NCBI GenBank assembly: GCA_031291795.1
Contig: JARLIJ010000168.1
Location: 1 to 32,172 of the forward strand
Source: Acetobacteraceae bacterium
GTDB lineage: Bacteria > Pseudomonadota > Alphaproteobacteria > Acetobacterales > Acetobacteraceae
DNA length: 32,172 bases
Direction of reading: 5' to 3'
Shown: piece by piece, positions 1 to 9,315 of the stretch
Position numbering within the stretch: position 1 is the first letter of the stretch
Layout: the number at the start of each line of letters is the position of its first letter
Notes under the pieces: model-generated
Seen by the model: the letters and a program-made list of their open reading frames with translations, nothing else
What the model was told of the DNA's origin: nothing
Database searches by the model: none
Made by a program: the position numbers and the translations under genes

Positions 1-86
1 GGCTGGAGGCGCGCCCGATCGCCACCCTTTCGATCGAGGCGCAGGAACGCCACGAGCGCATGGAGCGCGTCCACCGCGACGACTGA
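1..86 (+). CDS. C-terminal end of a truncated upstream CDS, product unknown
   Basis: Frame beginning at nt 3 reads LEARPIATLSIEAQERHERMERVHRDD and stops at TGA 84-86; a perfect inverted repeat follows immediately. Confidence 0.4.
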   Translation, partial: LEARPIATLSIEAQERHERMERVHRDD

Positions 87-129
87 CCGCACGACTCCCC
101 CTCCCCTTGCGGGAGGGGGAGTCGTGCGG
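87..129. repeat. Perfect 19-bp inverted repeat with 5-nt loop (palindromic intergenic element or terminator-like hairpin)
   Basis: ccgcacgactccccctccc-cttgc-gggagggggagtcgtgcgg; the arms are exact reverse complements. Confidence 0.85.
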
Positions 130-219
130 CTTCCTAGTCCGCGCATCCACCTCTATGCTCCGCGCAGGTCCGAAACAATGGGCCATGCCCCGCAAGGGCC
201 ACGCATGGAGAGGAAACGC

Positions 220-1545
220 ATGATCCGTCGTCGAAGCCTGCTGCAGGCGTCTGCTGCCGTGTTGGCGGCCCCGGCCATGGTCGAGCGGGCGAACGCCCAG
301 TCCGCGTTCGACTGGAAGCAGTGCAAGGGCCAGAGCATCGAGGTCAACTACCAGCTCTCGCCGCGCGGCGACCTTGCCCGCAACAACCTGAAAAAGTTTG
401 AGGAACTGACCGGCATCAGCGTCGGGTTCGAGCAGATCCCGGAACAGCAGCAGCGCCCCAAGGTAGCGATGGAGATGGCGACCGGCCATCCCGGCTTCGA
501 CGCCGTCAATGTCGGCATGCATGTCCAGAAGCGCCTGATCGAGAAGGCGAAATGGATGGAGGACCTGCGGCCCTTCATCGCCGACAAGAGCCTGACCAAC
601 CCGGATTTCGACCTGGACGACTTCAGCAAGCCCGCGATGGCAGTGGCGACCGGCGACGATGGGAAGATCAATGTCCTGCCGCTCAACCAGGACCTGTTCA
701 TCCTGTTCTACAACAAGGCGTTGCTGGCAGCGAAAGGCTTCACGGCACCGCCCGCCACGTACGACGAAATGATGTCGATGGCGCACGCGCTCACCGATCC
801 CGGCAAGCAGGTCTACGGCTTCGTCGGCCGCGGCCTGAAGAACGCCAACGTCGTGCTCTACGACAACATCCTGCTTGGCTGGGACCAGGAGACGGTGACG
901 GCGGACGGCCGCAAGCTGCTGACCGACACGCCGGCGGCGGTGGAGGCCGCCCACTGGTACCAGACGATCATGAAGGCGTGCGGCCCGCCGGGGAATGTCG
1001 GGTTCAACTGGAACGAGTGCCAGACCACCTTCATGCAGGGGCGTGGCGCCATGTGGTGGGACGGCATCGGGTTCTCCGCCCCACTGCTCGACAAGACCAA
1101 GTCGAAAGTGGTCGAGACAGTCGGTTTCGCGCCGGTCCCCGCCGGACCGAAGGCGCGCCATTCCGCCACCTTCATCGACGGCATGGGAATCCCGGCCACC
1201 GCGAAGAACAAGAAGGCGGCCTGGCTCTGGCTGCAATGGATCACCGGCAAGGAGATGCTGGCCGAACAGTTGCGCACCGGCGCCGGAACGCCAGCGAGGC
1301 TGTCGGTCTACGCCCGCAACGACATCCGGGCGAACAGCAGCTTCCCCAAGGAATGGTTCGACACGACCATGGCCAGCCTGAAGATGGCCCGGTCCGGGCT
1401 GCCGGTGATCGTGCCGGTGACGGAGTTCCGCGACACGATCGGCGTCGGGCTGACCAACATCGTGAGCGGTTCGGATCCGGCGGCCGAACTGAAGAAGGCG
1501 ACGGCGGCGTTCCAGCCGGTGCTGGACAAGGCGAACGAAACCTGA
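220..1545 (+). CDS. Extracellular solute-binding protein (ABC sugar-type, family 1) with Tat signal peptide
   Basis: Start set at ATG 220 after ggagagg; MIRRRSLLQASAAVLAAPAMVERANAQ twin-arginine leader; body resembles UgpB/MalE-like binding proteins. Confidence 0.8.
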   Translation: MIRRRSLLQASAAVLAAPAMVERANAQSAFDWKQCKGQSIEVNYQLSPRGDLARNNLKKFEELTGISVGFEQIPEQQQRPKVAMEMATGHPGFDAVNVGMHVQKRLIEKAKWMEDLRPFIADKSLTNPDFDLDDFSKPAMAVATGDDGKINVLPLNQDLFILFYNKALLAAKGFTAPPATYDEMMSMAHALTDPGKQVYGFVGRGLKNANVVLYDNILLGWDQETVTADGRKLLTDTPAAVEAAHWYQTIMKACGPPGNVGFNWNECQTTFMQGRGAMWWDGIGFSAPLLDKTKSKVVETVGFAPVPAGPKARHSATFIDGMGIPATAKNKKAAWLWLQWITGKEMLAEQLRTGAGTPARLSVYARNDIRANSSFPKEWFDTTMASLKMARSGLPVIVPVTEFRDTIGVGLTNIVSGSDPAAELKKATAAFQPVLDKANET

Positions 1546-1652
1546 GCGCCGCTCGCCGGCTCACGCAAACGCGTCATCGCCGAAATCGAGAAAGACCATA
1601 CATCGCAGAGCGTCCGCGTCCACGGACGCCGTAAGAAGGGAGGAATCGCCGA

Positions 1653-2957
1653 ATGGGCTACCGCCGGGGCTGGGTGGCACTGCTGCTGTTCACTGTCGTC
1701 ATCATCAACTACATGGACCGGGTCGCCCTGTCCGTCGCCGCCAAACCGATCGCCGCCGCCTTCGGGCTGTCGCCCGTCGCGCTGGGCTATCTGTTCTCCG
1801 CATTCCTGTGGAGCTATGTGCTGTGCCTGATCCCGATCGGCCTGGTGGTCGACCGGATCGGCGCGAAGACCATCATGGGCACCGGCCTGGCGCTGTGGTC
1901 GATCGCCACCGCGTTCACCGGCCTGACCTGGAACTTCGGCAGCATCCTGGCCGCTCGCCTGGCGATGGGCGCCGGTGAGGCCACCAGCTACCCCGCCGGC
2001 GCACGCGTCATCCGGGACTGGATCCCGGAAGGCGAGCGCGGCCGGGTTACCACCCTGTTCAACAGCGGATCCGTTGCCGGCCCGGCCTTTGGTGCCTTGC
2101 TGGTGGGCTGGCTGGTCAGCCTGTTCGACTGGCGCGCCGCCTTCGTCTTCCTGGGGGCGATCGGCCTGCTATGGCTGGTCGCCTGGCTGATCTGGTTCGG
2201 CCCGCCGGAACGCGTGTCCTGGCTGTCCGCCGGCGAGCGGGCCAAGATCCTGTCGGAACGCCACGGCCGCGACCTGGAGGACGACGAGGTGCATCATGGC
2301 GCGCCGCAATCCTCGCTGGCGCACCTGCTGTCGACCTCCACGATCTGGGGCCTGGTGCTGAGCCAGGCGGCGATCGTCTACACGGCTTACCTGTTCCTGA
2401 CCTGGCTGCCGACCTATCTGCAATCCACGCTGCATTTGTCGACCATGGCGACCGGCGTGTTCACCTCGATCCCCTATTTGCTGACGGTGGTGCTGGGGAT
2501 GACGATCGCCTGGGTGAGCGACCATTTGCTGCCGCCTTCTTCCGTTCGCTCCGGCGGGCGGCGCTATTTCGTGGTGGCCATGATGCTGGTCGGGCTGCTG
2601 ATGCTGACGGCGCCGATGGTGCACGACACGGTGATGCTGCTGGCGGTGATCACTGTGGTGCTGACCGCGGCCAACACCGCGAGCGCATTCAACCTGACCA
2701 TGGTGAACGACCTGGCGGAGAACCCGCGCGATGCGGCGCGGGTGATGAGCCTGGTGGTGTTCGGCGGCAATTCCTGCGGGCTGATCGCGCCCATTGTCAC
2801 CGGCTACGTGATCCAGGCGACCGGCGGGTTCGAGTGGGCGTTCCGGATCGCGGCCGGACTACTGGTGGTGGGCGCCGCACTGTCCCTGACACTCAGCCGC
2901 GGCCGCATCAGCGCGGAGCACCCGACGGCCCCGGCCGCGGCCGTGGCTATCGCCTGA
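1653..2957 (+). CDS. MFS transporter (anion:cation symporter-like)
   Basis: 434 aa, about 12 hydrophobic segments, NYMDRVALSVAAKPIAAAFGLSPVALGYLFSAFLWSY N-terminus typical of the ACS family; ggagga RBS. Confidence 0.85.
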   Translation: MGYRRGWVALLLFTVVIINYMDRVALSVAAKPIAAAFGLSPVALGYLFSAFLWSYVLCLIPIGLVVDRIGAKTIMGTGLALWSIATAFTGLTWNFGSILAARLAMGAGEATSYPAGARVIRDWIPEGERGRVTTLFNSGSVAGPAFGALLVGWLVSLFDWRAAFVFLGAIGLLWLVAWLIWFGPPERVSWLSAGERAKILSERHGRDLEDDEVHHGAPQSSLAHLLSTSTIWGLVLSQAAIVYTAYLFLTWLPTYLQSTLHLSTMATGVFTSIPYLLTVVLGMTIAWVSDHLLPPSSVRSGGRRYFVVAMMLVGLLMLTAPMVHDTVMLLAVITVVLTAANTASAFNLTMVNDLAENPRDAARVMSLVVFGGNSCGLIAPIVTGYVIQATGGFEWAFRIAAGLLVVGAALSLTLSRGRISAEHPTAPAAAVAIA

Positions 2958-2996
2958 GGCGAGGCAGCCGGGAGCGTCCGCCCCGGCTGCCCTCCG

Positions 2997-3749
2997 TCAG
3001 AACGGTGAGACGATGTCGAACACCTGCTGGCCCCACCGCGCGGTCTGCAGGTCGGTCAGCTGGCCCCGTCCGCCATAGGCGATCCGCGCTTCGGCCATCC
3101 GGTCGTGCAGCACGGTGTTGTCGGACGCGATATCCTGCGGCCGGATCACGCCGGTGACCTGCAGCACGCGCAGCTCGCTGTTCACCAGGAACTCCTGCCG
3201 CGCCACGACGGCGAGGTTGCCGTTCGGCAGCACCTGGGTCACCACGCCGGCCAGCCGCAGCGTCACCGCCTCGGTGCGCTGGATCTGGCCGGTGCCGGTG
3301 TTGGTGTTGCCGCTGCTGGTGTTCACCAGCTTGGACGGATCGGCGATCGTCTTCGGCACCAGGCTCTCCAGCCCGAACAGGTTGGCCATGCCCATCGCCT
3401 CCGTGCTGGTGCGCGCGGCGGAGGTGACGTTCTTCATGTTCGCGGTGTCGTTCATGCTGACCACGATGGTCACGACGTCGCCCACCGCCGCCGCGCGCTG
3501 GTCCTTGAAGAAGGCACGCGACCCTTGGCGCCACAGCGAATTGGCTTCGTTCGGAGGCGCCTCCCGCCCCGGCATCGGCATGCTCACCGGCCGCCAGCCC
3601 GGTTCCTTGGTGGGATCCTTGGTCGGAGTCATTTCCGGCGGCCGGCCGACATCCGACAATCGCCCGAGCAAACCGCAGCCGTTCAGCAACAGGCAAAGCA
3701 GGGCTACCGCTGCCAGGGCCGGCGACCGTACGGACCCCCGCGTGCTCAT
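2997..3749 (-). CDS. flgH: Flagellar L-ring lipoprotein FlgH
   Basis: LCLLLNGCG lipobox; SLWRQGSRAFFKDQRAAAVGDVVTIVV...RQEFLVNSELRVLQVTGVIRPQDIASDNTVLHDRMAEARIAYGGRG is FlgH-typical; 4-nt overlap with flgA. Confidence 0.95.
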   Translation of the reverse strand: MSTRGSVRSPALAAVALLCLLLNGCGLLGRLSDVGRPPEMTPTKDPTKEPGWRPVSMPMPGREAPPNEANSLWRQGSRAFFKDQRAAAVGDVVTIVVSMNDTANMKNVTSAARTSTEAMGMANLFGLESLVPKTIADPSKLVNTSSGNTNTGTGQIQRTEAVTLRLAGVVTQVLPNGNLAVVARQEFLVNSELRVLQVTGVIRPQDIASDNTVLHDRMAEARIAYGGRGQLTDLQTARWGQQVFDIVSPF

Positions 3750-4705
3750 TGCCGTGCGCCCAGATCGCCACCCGCGGCGGCCACCACAACGCCGGCCTTG
3801 GGCGCGACGCGCACCAGGCCAGGCCCGACCACCTCGGCTTCCAGCACGGCATGCGAGGTGGGGTTAAGCACCCGGATACGCTCGCCGGTGGCACCCGAAT
3901 CCATCGCAATACCCTGGCCGACGAGCGACAGGCCGGGGCTCTGCAGCCCCATCTGCACCAGGGCACCACGCTGCACCATCGTCGGCAGCGCCAGGTCGGC
4001 AGTTGCCAGCGGCTGGCCGGGCGCAACCTGGCGCCTGAGCTGCATGCCGACCGCCTGGTCCAGCGTATGCACGACCTGGCCGCGCACCAGGCTCGTATGG
4101 ATGCGGGCAAAATGCACGTCCTCGGGCCGCAGCACCGCGCCGGTCGGCAGCCGCATGGTGGCGACCGGCAGCTCGATCGTGTCGTCGGCCTGGCCGGCAA
4201 TCCGCGTGTTGATCGGCGCCATGCCATCGACCAGCACGCTCAGGATGCCGCTGAACCGGCCGGACGCCGCGTCATATTCAAGCTGCGAGACCTCCGAACG
4301 CGGCTTGGACTCGAACGGCACGGTGGGCGGGGCAAAGCCCGGCAATTCGACCTCGCACTCGATCGAGGCGCCGGCCGCGACCAGGGCAACACGCACCGCA
4401 GACACCGCATCGGCGCGGGGCAGCGGACGGCCGGGCCATTCCAGCAAGGTCCGGTCGGCCTTCGAGGCCGGCCGCCAGTCGACCTTGAACTGGCGGGCGA
4501 TGGCATCGAGCTGTGCCGCCTCGACAATGATGCGCCCGCCGGGATCGGGGCCGGGCCCGAGCACGCGGGCGGCATTGGCGCCGGCGTCGTCGAACAGGTC
4601 GCGCAGGTAGACCTGCGGGCCATGCAGCGTGGTCATCGACCGCAGCGTCGCGGCATCGGCCGAAACGGAAGCCAGGATCAGGGGAATCGCAATGAAGGCA
4701 CGCAT
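3746..4705 (-). CDS. flgA: Flagellar P-ring assembly chaperone FlgA
   Basis: Signal peptide; C-terminal SAF-like region (VLRPEDVHFARIHTSLVRGQ...GQPLATADLALPTMVQRGALVQM...ATGERIRVLNPTSHAVLEAEVVGPGLVRV). Confidence 0.9.
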   Translation of the reverse strand: MRAFIAIPLILASVSADAATLRSMTTLHGPQVYLRDLFDDAGANAARVLGPGPDPGGRIIVEAAQLDAIARQFKVDWRPASKADRTLLEWPGRPLPRADAVSAVRVALVAAGASIECEVELPGFAPPTVPFESKPRSEVSQLEYDAASGRFSGILSVLVDGMAPINTRIAGQADDTIELPVATMRLPTGAVLRPEDVHFARIHTSLVRGQVVHTLDQAVGMQLRRQVAPGQPLATADLALPTMVQRGALVQMGLQSPGLSLVGQGIAMDSGATGERIRVLNPTSHAVLEAEVVGPGLVRVAPKAGVVVAAAGGDLGARQ

Positions 4706-4709
4706 GGCA

Positions 4710-5495
4710 TCACCGGAGGTTAGTCAGTGTAGATAACATTTCGTCACTGGAGGTGATCACCTTGCTGTTCATCTCGTAGGCCCGCTGGGCGGTGATCAGG
4801 TTGGTGATTTCACTGACGATGTTGACGTTCGAGGTCTCGATGAAACCCTGCATCATGGTGCCGAAGCCCTGGGTGGCCGGGTTGCCCGCAACCGGCGCGC
4901 CGGACGCCGTGGTCTGCAGGAAGAGGTTGTCGCCCTGCGCCTCCAGCCCGGCCTCGTTGGGGAATACCGCAAGCTGCAACTGGCCCACCGTCTGCGGCGC
5001 GAGCTGGCCTTGCAGCGTGACCTGCACCTGGCCGGACTGGTTGATCGTCACGCCGGTGGCGGCCGGGGGGATCTGCAGCCCCGGCTGCACCGTGTAGCCG
5101 TCGGCGGTGACGATCGTGCCGTCGGCGGCGAGCGCGAAGGTGCCGTCGCGCGTGTAGGCGGTCTCGCCGGTCGGCAGCGTCACCTGGAAATAGCCGTTGC
5201 CCTGGATCGCCAGGTCGAGCGTGTTCGACGTCTGCTGCAGGTTGCCCTGCTCGTTGATCCGGTAGATCGCGGCGGTCTTCACCCCCAGCCCGACCTGTGC
5301 GCCGGAGGGAACGAGCGTGCCGGTATCGGAGCTGTTGGAGCCGACCCGGCGCAGGTTCTGGTAGATCAGATCCTGGAACTCGGCCCGCCGGCGCTTGAAG
5401 CCGGTGGTGGTCATGTTGGCGATGTTGTTGGAAATGACTTCAACGTTGGTCTGCTGCGCCTGCATCCCGGTGCCGGCTATGTCGAGCGAACGCAT
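4710..5495 (-). CDS. flgG: Flagellar distal rod protein FlgG
   Basis: MRSLDIAGTGMQAQQTNVEVISNNIANMTTTGFKRRRAEFQDLIYQ... and C-terminal NVNIVSEITNLITAQRAYEMNSKVI. Confidence 0.97.
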   Translation of the reverse strand: MRSLDIAGTGMQAQQTNVEVISNNIANMTTTGFKRRRAEFQDLIYQNLRRVGSNSSDTGTLVPSGAQVGLGVKTAAIYRINEQGNLQQTSNTLDLAIQGNGYFQVTLPTGETAYTRDGTFALAADGTIVTADGYTVQPGLQIPPAATGVTINQSGQVQVTLQGQLAPQTVGQLQLAVFPNEAGLEAQGDNLFLQTTASGAPVAGNPATQGFGTMMQGFIETSNVNIVSEITNLITAQRAYEMNSKVITSSDEMLSTLTNLR

Positions 5496-5528
5496 GTCTG
5501 CCTCTCAATGGATTCGGATGCGGTGCGG

Positions 5529-6269
5529 TCAGCCCGATGTCGGCAGCAGCTTGTCGATCATGCTCTGCTGGCGATCTGCCTCCGCCTGGACGTATTGCGA
5601 GACGAACTGGAATTCCCGCAGGCTGGTCATCATGTTCGTCATTTCGAGCACGGGCTGGACGTTGGAGTCCTCGACCGCGCCCTGCACGATCCCAGGGCTG
5701 ACCGCCTGGGTGGTGGCGCCGCTGGCGGCGAACTGGGTGCCGCCCTCGGCCGTGAGCTGCATCGGGTTGGCGACCTGCACCACGCCGACCTTGGCGAGCT
5801 GGCCGTTCTCGCTGGAGATCGTGCCGTCGCCGGCAACCGAGATGCGCGTGTCGGTGGGCGCGAACTGGATCGGCTGCCCGTTGTTGTCGAGCAGGGCGTT
5901 GCCGGCGCTGTCGGCCAGCGTGCCGTTCGGCATCAGGCCGAACCGGCCGTCGCGCGTCAGCCGCGGGCCGCGCGGCGTGTTCACGGTGAAGTAGCCGTCG
6001 CCGGCCAGTGCCAGGTCGAACGGGTTGCCGGTGTGGGTCAGCGTGCCGGACTGGTAGTCCCGCCAGGTTGCGCGATCCTGGGTGTAGGAGACGGTGTTGC
6101 CGCCCGGCGGGGTATCCGCACCGGTCTGCCGGCTGATCCAGTCGCTGAACAGCGTCCGCTCGGTTTTGTATCCGGGGGTGTTGGCGTTCGCCAGGTTGGA
6201 GGCGGCGACGTCCATCGCGCGTTGCTGGGCGATCAGGCGGGAGGCGGCGACGCTGGTCGAAATGTCCAT
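5529..6269 (-). CDS. flgF: Flagellar proximal rod protein FlgF
   Basis: MDISTSVAASRLIAQQRAMDVAASNLANANTPGYKTERTLFSDW...; start assigned at 6269 inside the longer ORF 5529..6968. Confidence 0.93.
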   Translation of the reverse strand: MDISTSVAASRLIAQQRAMDVAASNLANANTPGYKTERTLFSDWISRQTGADTPPGGNTVSYTQDRATWRDYQSGTLTHTGNPFDLALAGDGYFTVNTPRGPRLTRDGRFGLMPNGTLADSAGNALLDNNGQPIQFAPTDTRISVAGDGTISSENGQLAKVGVVQVANPMQLTAEGGTQFAASGATTQAVSPGIVQGAVEDSNVQPVLEMTNMMTSLREFQFVSQYVQAEADRQQSMIDKLLPTSG

Positions 6270-6317
6270 GGGCTGGGCTCCGGAAGGCGGCGACCAGAAG
6301 GCCGCGACCTGACAGGC

Positions 6318-6332
6318 GCAAGCGCCGTGCCA
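6318..6332 (-). promoter_or_regulatory. Predicted sigma-54 (-24/-12) promoter upstream of flgF
   Basis: Minus strand reads cTGGCACGgcgcTTGCg, close to consensus TGGCACG-N4-TTGCW, about 50 nt upstream of the flgF ATG. Confidence 0.7.
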
Positions 6333-6455
6333 GCGCGTTCGGCCGCAGCCCGCCGTCGTTGGGCGCCCGGGGAACCCGGCATGATCTGCCCGGCAGCCCA
6401 GATCGTGCCCGGCAGAGAAAGCCTTCCTTAACGGCTCCCTGTCAGCCTGGGGGCC

Positions 6456-6971
6456 ATGAGTTCGAAGCCCGCCGCCGCAGCGCCCACCGGGGACGCCGAC
6501 GCCTCCGCCGGGAAGAAGTCCGGCAAGGGGAAGCTGATCCTGCTTGCCGTGCCGCTGCTGCTGGCCGCGGTGTTCGCGGGTCTTTGGTTCACCGGCATCC
6601 TTCCCAACATGCTGGGCCTCAGCAAACACGAGGACCACAAGGCCGAGGCGGCCAAGGAAGCCCCCCCGCCGGTGTTCGTCGACATGCCGGAAATCATCGC
6701 CAACCTGAACGGCAACCCGCACCGCCCCAGCTACCTGAAGATGCAGGCGCGCCTGGAGGTCGCGAAACCCGAGGACGCGGAACGGGTGAAGGCGGCGATG
6801 CCCCGGCTGCAGGACATGTTCCAGACCTATTTGCGCGAGATGCGCCCGGAGGAACTGCGCGGCGCCGCCGGAACGTACCGCTTGCGGGAGGAGCTGATCT
6901 CGCGCGCCAACACCGCCACCGCGCCGGCCAAGGTGGTGGACGTGCTGTTCATCCAGATGCTGATCCAATGA
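6456..6971 (+). CDS. fliL: Flagellar basal body-associated protein FliL
   Basis: 171 aa, one N-terminal TM; VFVDMPEIIANLNG...YLKMQARLEV...LQDMFQTYLREMRPEELRGAAGTYRLREELISRAN is FliL-typical. Confidence 0.93.
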   Translation: MSSKPAAAAPTGDADASAGKKSGKGKLILLAVPLLLAAVFAGLWFTGILPNMLGLSKHEDHKAEAAKEAPPPVFVDMPEIIANLNGNPHRPSYLKMQARLEVAKPEDAERVKAAMPRLQDMFQTYLREMRPEELRGAAGTYRLREELISRANTATAPAKVVDVLFIQMLIQ

Positions 6972-8035
6972 GCGGTTCGGAGCAGCAGTCGGACGAAGAC
7001 CTCGCCGCTGCCTGGGGAGCGGACACCGAAGCCGATGGTGCCCCCGCCGAAACGGGGCAGCCGGCGCGCGTGCTCAACCAGGCGGAAATCGACAGTCTGC
7101 TTGGCTTCGATGAGGGGCCTGCCGGCGGCGAAGCCCGCACGGGTATGCAACGCATCATCAGCTCGGGGCTCGTATCATACGAGCGTCTGCCGATGCTGGA
7201 GATCGTGTTCGACCGGCTGGTGCGGATCATGTCGACCAGCCTGCGCAATTTCACCTCGGACAACGTCGAGGTCGGCATCGACAACATCCTGTCGCTGCGG
7301 TTCGGCGACTACCTGAACTCGATCCCGCTGCCGGCGATGCTGGCTGTGTTCAAGGCCGAGGAATGGGACAATTACGGCCTGATGGTTGTTGACTCGGCGA
7401 TGATCTACTCGATCGTCGACGTGCTGCTGGGCGGCAGGCGTGGCACCGCGGCGATGCGCATCGAGGGGCGGCCCTATACCACGATCGAGCGGACGCTGGT
7501 GGAGCGGCTGATCCAGGTGGTGCTGGCCGACCTGTCCGCGAGCTTCGATCCGCTCTGCCCAGTCACGTTCCGCTTCGAGCGTCTGGAGGTGAACCCCCGC
7601 TTTGCCACGATCAGCCGGTTGTCCAATGCCGCCGTGCTGGCGCGGCTGCGTATCGACATGGAGGACCGGGGCGGCCGGCTGGAGCTGCTGCTGCCCTATG
7701 CGACGCTGGAGCCGGTGCGCGAGCTGCTGTTGCAGCAGTTCATGGGCGAGAAGTTCGGCCGCGATTCGATCTGGGAGACCCATCTGGCCGAAGAACTCTG
7801 GCACACCGACGTGGAGCTCGACGTCGTGCTGGACGAGCAGACGATGCGGCTGTCGGATATCGTATCGTTACAGCCGGGCTCTCGGATCGTGCTGAACACC
7901 ACCGCCGGGGCGATGGTGCAGATCCGCTGCGGCACGGTGACGCTGTTCGAGGCGCGGGTCGGGCGGCGCAAGAGTCGGGTCGCGGTGCGCATCGAACGGG
8001 ACGTGCCGCGGGCGCAGCCGAGCGAACGATCATGA
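6968..8035 (+). CDS. fliM: Flagellar motor switch protein FliM
   Basis: ATGA overlap with fliL; N-terminal VLNQAEIDSLLGFDEG CheY-binding motif; SYERLPMLEIVFDRLVRIMSTSLRNFTSDNVEV. Confidence 0.96.
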   Translation: MSGSEQQSDEDLAAAWGADTEADGAPAETGQPARVLNQAEIDSLLGFDEGPAGGEARTGMQRIISSGLVSYERLPMLEIVFDRLVRIMSTSLRNFTSDNVEVGIDNILSLRFGDYLNSIPLPAMLAVFKAEEWDNYGLMVVDSAMIYSIVDVLLGGRRGTAAMRIEGRPYTTIERTLVERLIQVVLADLSASFDPLCPVTFRFERLEVNPRFATISRLSNAAVLARLRIDMEDRGGRLELLLPYATLEPVRELLLQQFMGEKFGRDSIWETHLAEELWHTDVELDVVLDEQTMRLSDIVSLQPGSRIVLNTTAGAMVQIRCGTVTLFEARVGRRKSRVAVRIERDVPRAQPSERS

Positions 8036-8074
8036 CCGCCGTGTTGACAGATTGCTAACGGGCTCGCGCGCAAA

Positions 8075-8536
8075 ATGGTTCCCATGGAGTGGATCCTCGA
8101 ACTCGTCCTGGCCGTGCTGCTGGTGGCAACGCTGTTCCATGCGGTGCGGTTGGAGCGTGCCCTGGGTGTGCTGAAGCGCGACCGCGCCGAACTGGAGGAG
8201 CTGGTGGCGGGGTTCAACGCCAGTACCCGCCAGGCGGAACAGGGCATCGAGCGACTGCGGACCGCCACCGATGGCGCCGGGCGACAGATCGCGCGCCAGA
8301 TCGACGCGGCGCTCGCATTGAAGGACGACCTCACGTTCCTGCTGGATCGGAGTGAACGGGCGGCCGATCGGCTGGACATGCTGGTGCGTTCGGCCCGCCC
8401 GTTGATGGCCGATCCACAACGTCCAGGGGCACCGGAACCGCTTCGTCCGGCGATGGCGGAACCTGAAACGGGGGAGCCGCGCGTGCGCAGCCAGGCGGAG
8501 CGCGATCTGCTCAAAGCCCTGCGGATGGCCCGATGA
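8075..8536 (+). CDS. DUF6468-like membrane-anchored coiled-coil protein of flagellar locus
   Basis: N-terminal TM then coiled-coil-like region; position between fliM and a MotE-like gene; family name from memory. Alternative ATG at 8084. Confidence 0.6.
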   Translation: MVPMEWILELVLAVLLVATLFHAVRLERALGVLKRDRAELEELVAGFNASTRQAEQGIERLRTATDGAGRQIARQIDAALALKDDLTFLLDRSERAADRLDMLVRSARPLMADPQRPGAPEPLRPAMAEPETGEPRVRSQAERDLLKALRMAR

Positions 8537-9282
8537 TGATGCGCCATGTACCGCCGACGCGGCTGCTGCCTCTGACCATCGCCGTGATGGCGGCGCTGCT
8601 GGCCGTCAAGTCGGTCGGATTGGTGCGCGCCGCCTTGCCGGTGGAGCAGCCGACGGCCCTTGTTGTGGCATCTGCCCAGGCGGCGGACGCGAGCCAGGCC
8701 GGCGAGAAGCCAGCGGAGAAGCCAGCGGCGGGCGGCCATGGGGGCGTGGCTTCGTCGTCTGCGGCCGGTGCCCCCCCGCCGCCGCCCGCCGAAGCACCGA
8801 TCCCACCAAGCGAACGCGCGGTCCTGCTGGAACTGCGGGAGCGTCGACGGGAACTGGATGCACGCGAGACGGCCTTGAGCGCGCGCGAGTCGATGCTGGC
8901 TGCAGCCGAGCAGAAGCTGACCGCCCGGGTGGGTGAACTGGTGGCGCTGCAGAAACGACTCGAATCGTTGGAAGCCGGCCGCACGGAGCGCGAGGAAGCG
9001 AGCTGGCAAGGCCTCGTGAAAGTCTACGAGACAATGAAGCCGCGCGACGCTGCGACGATCTTCAACGACCTCGCCCAGCCGGTACTGCTCAACGTGCTGG
9101 ACCGGATGAAGGATTCGAAGGCTGCCCTCGTGCTGGCAGCGATGAATCCCGACAAGGCGCGCGACATCACGGCGCAGCTTGCGCAACGCCGTACCCAACG
9201 CAACGCGCCGCTCGACGCGACCGCTTCGCCGCCCTCCCCGTCGCCCCCTGCCGCACCGCCAGCGCCCAGGCCGCCCGGGTGA
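8533..9282 (+). CDS. MotE-like flagellar protein (MgtE N-domain-like C-terminus)
   Basis: ATGA overlap with preceding gene; N-terminal TM, coiled coil, then VKVYETMKPRDAATIFNDLAQPVLLNVLDRMKDSKAALVLAAMNPDKARDITAQLAQRR. Confidence 0.75.
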   Translation: MMMRHVPPTRLLPLTIAVMAALLAVKSVGLVRAALPVEQPTALVVASAQAADASQAGEKPAEKPAAGGHGGVASSSAAGAPPPPPAEAPIPPSERAVLLELRERRRELDARETALSARESMLAAAEQKLTARVGELVALQKRLESLEAGRTEREEASWQGLVKVYETMKPRDAATIFNDLAQPVLLNVLDRMKDSKAALVLAAMNPDKARDITAQLAQRRTQRNAPLDATASPPSPSPPAAPPAPRPPG

Positions 9283-9315
9283 GCGAACGCCCACACGACT
9301 GAAAGGACCGCGCCC

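Noticed and set aside
124-219. Upstream GTG start at 124 for the solute-binding protein
   Set aside because: It would start inside the 87-129 palindrome and bury the Tat signal; ATG 220 with ggagagg is better.
5529-6968. 479-aa version of FlgF and overlap with fliL
   Set aside because: FlgF homology begins at MDISTSVAASR (6269); the upstream extension is antisense to fliL and spans the predicted sigma-54 promoter.
8041-8074. Possible sigma-70 promoter (ttgaca at 8043) between fliM and the DUF6468-like gene
   Set aside because: No acceptable -10 box at the right spacing.
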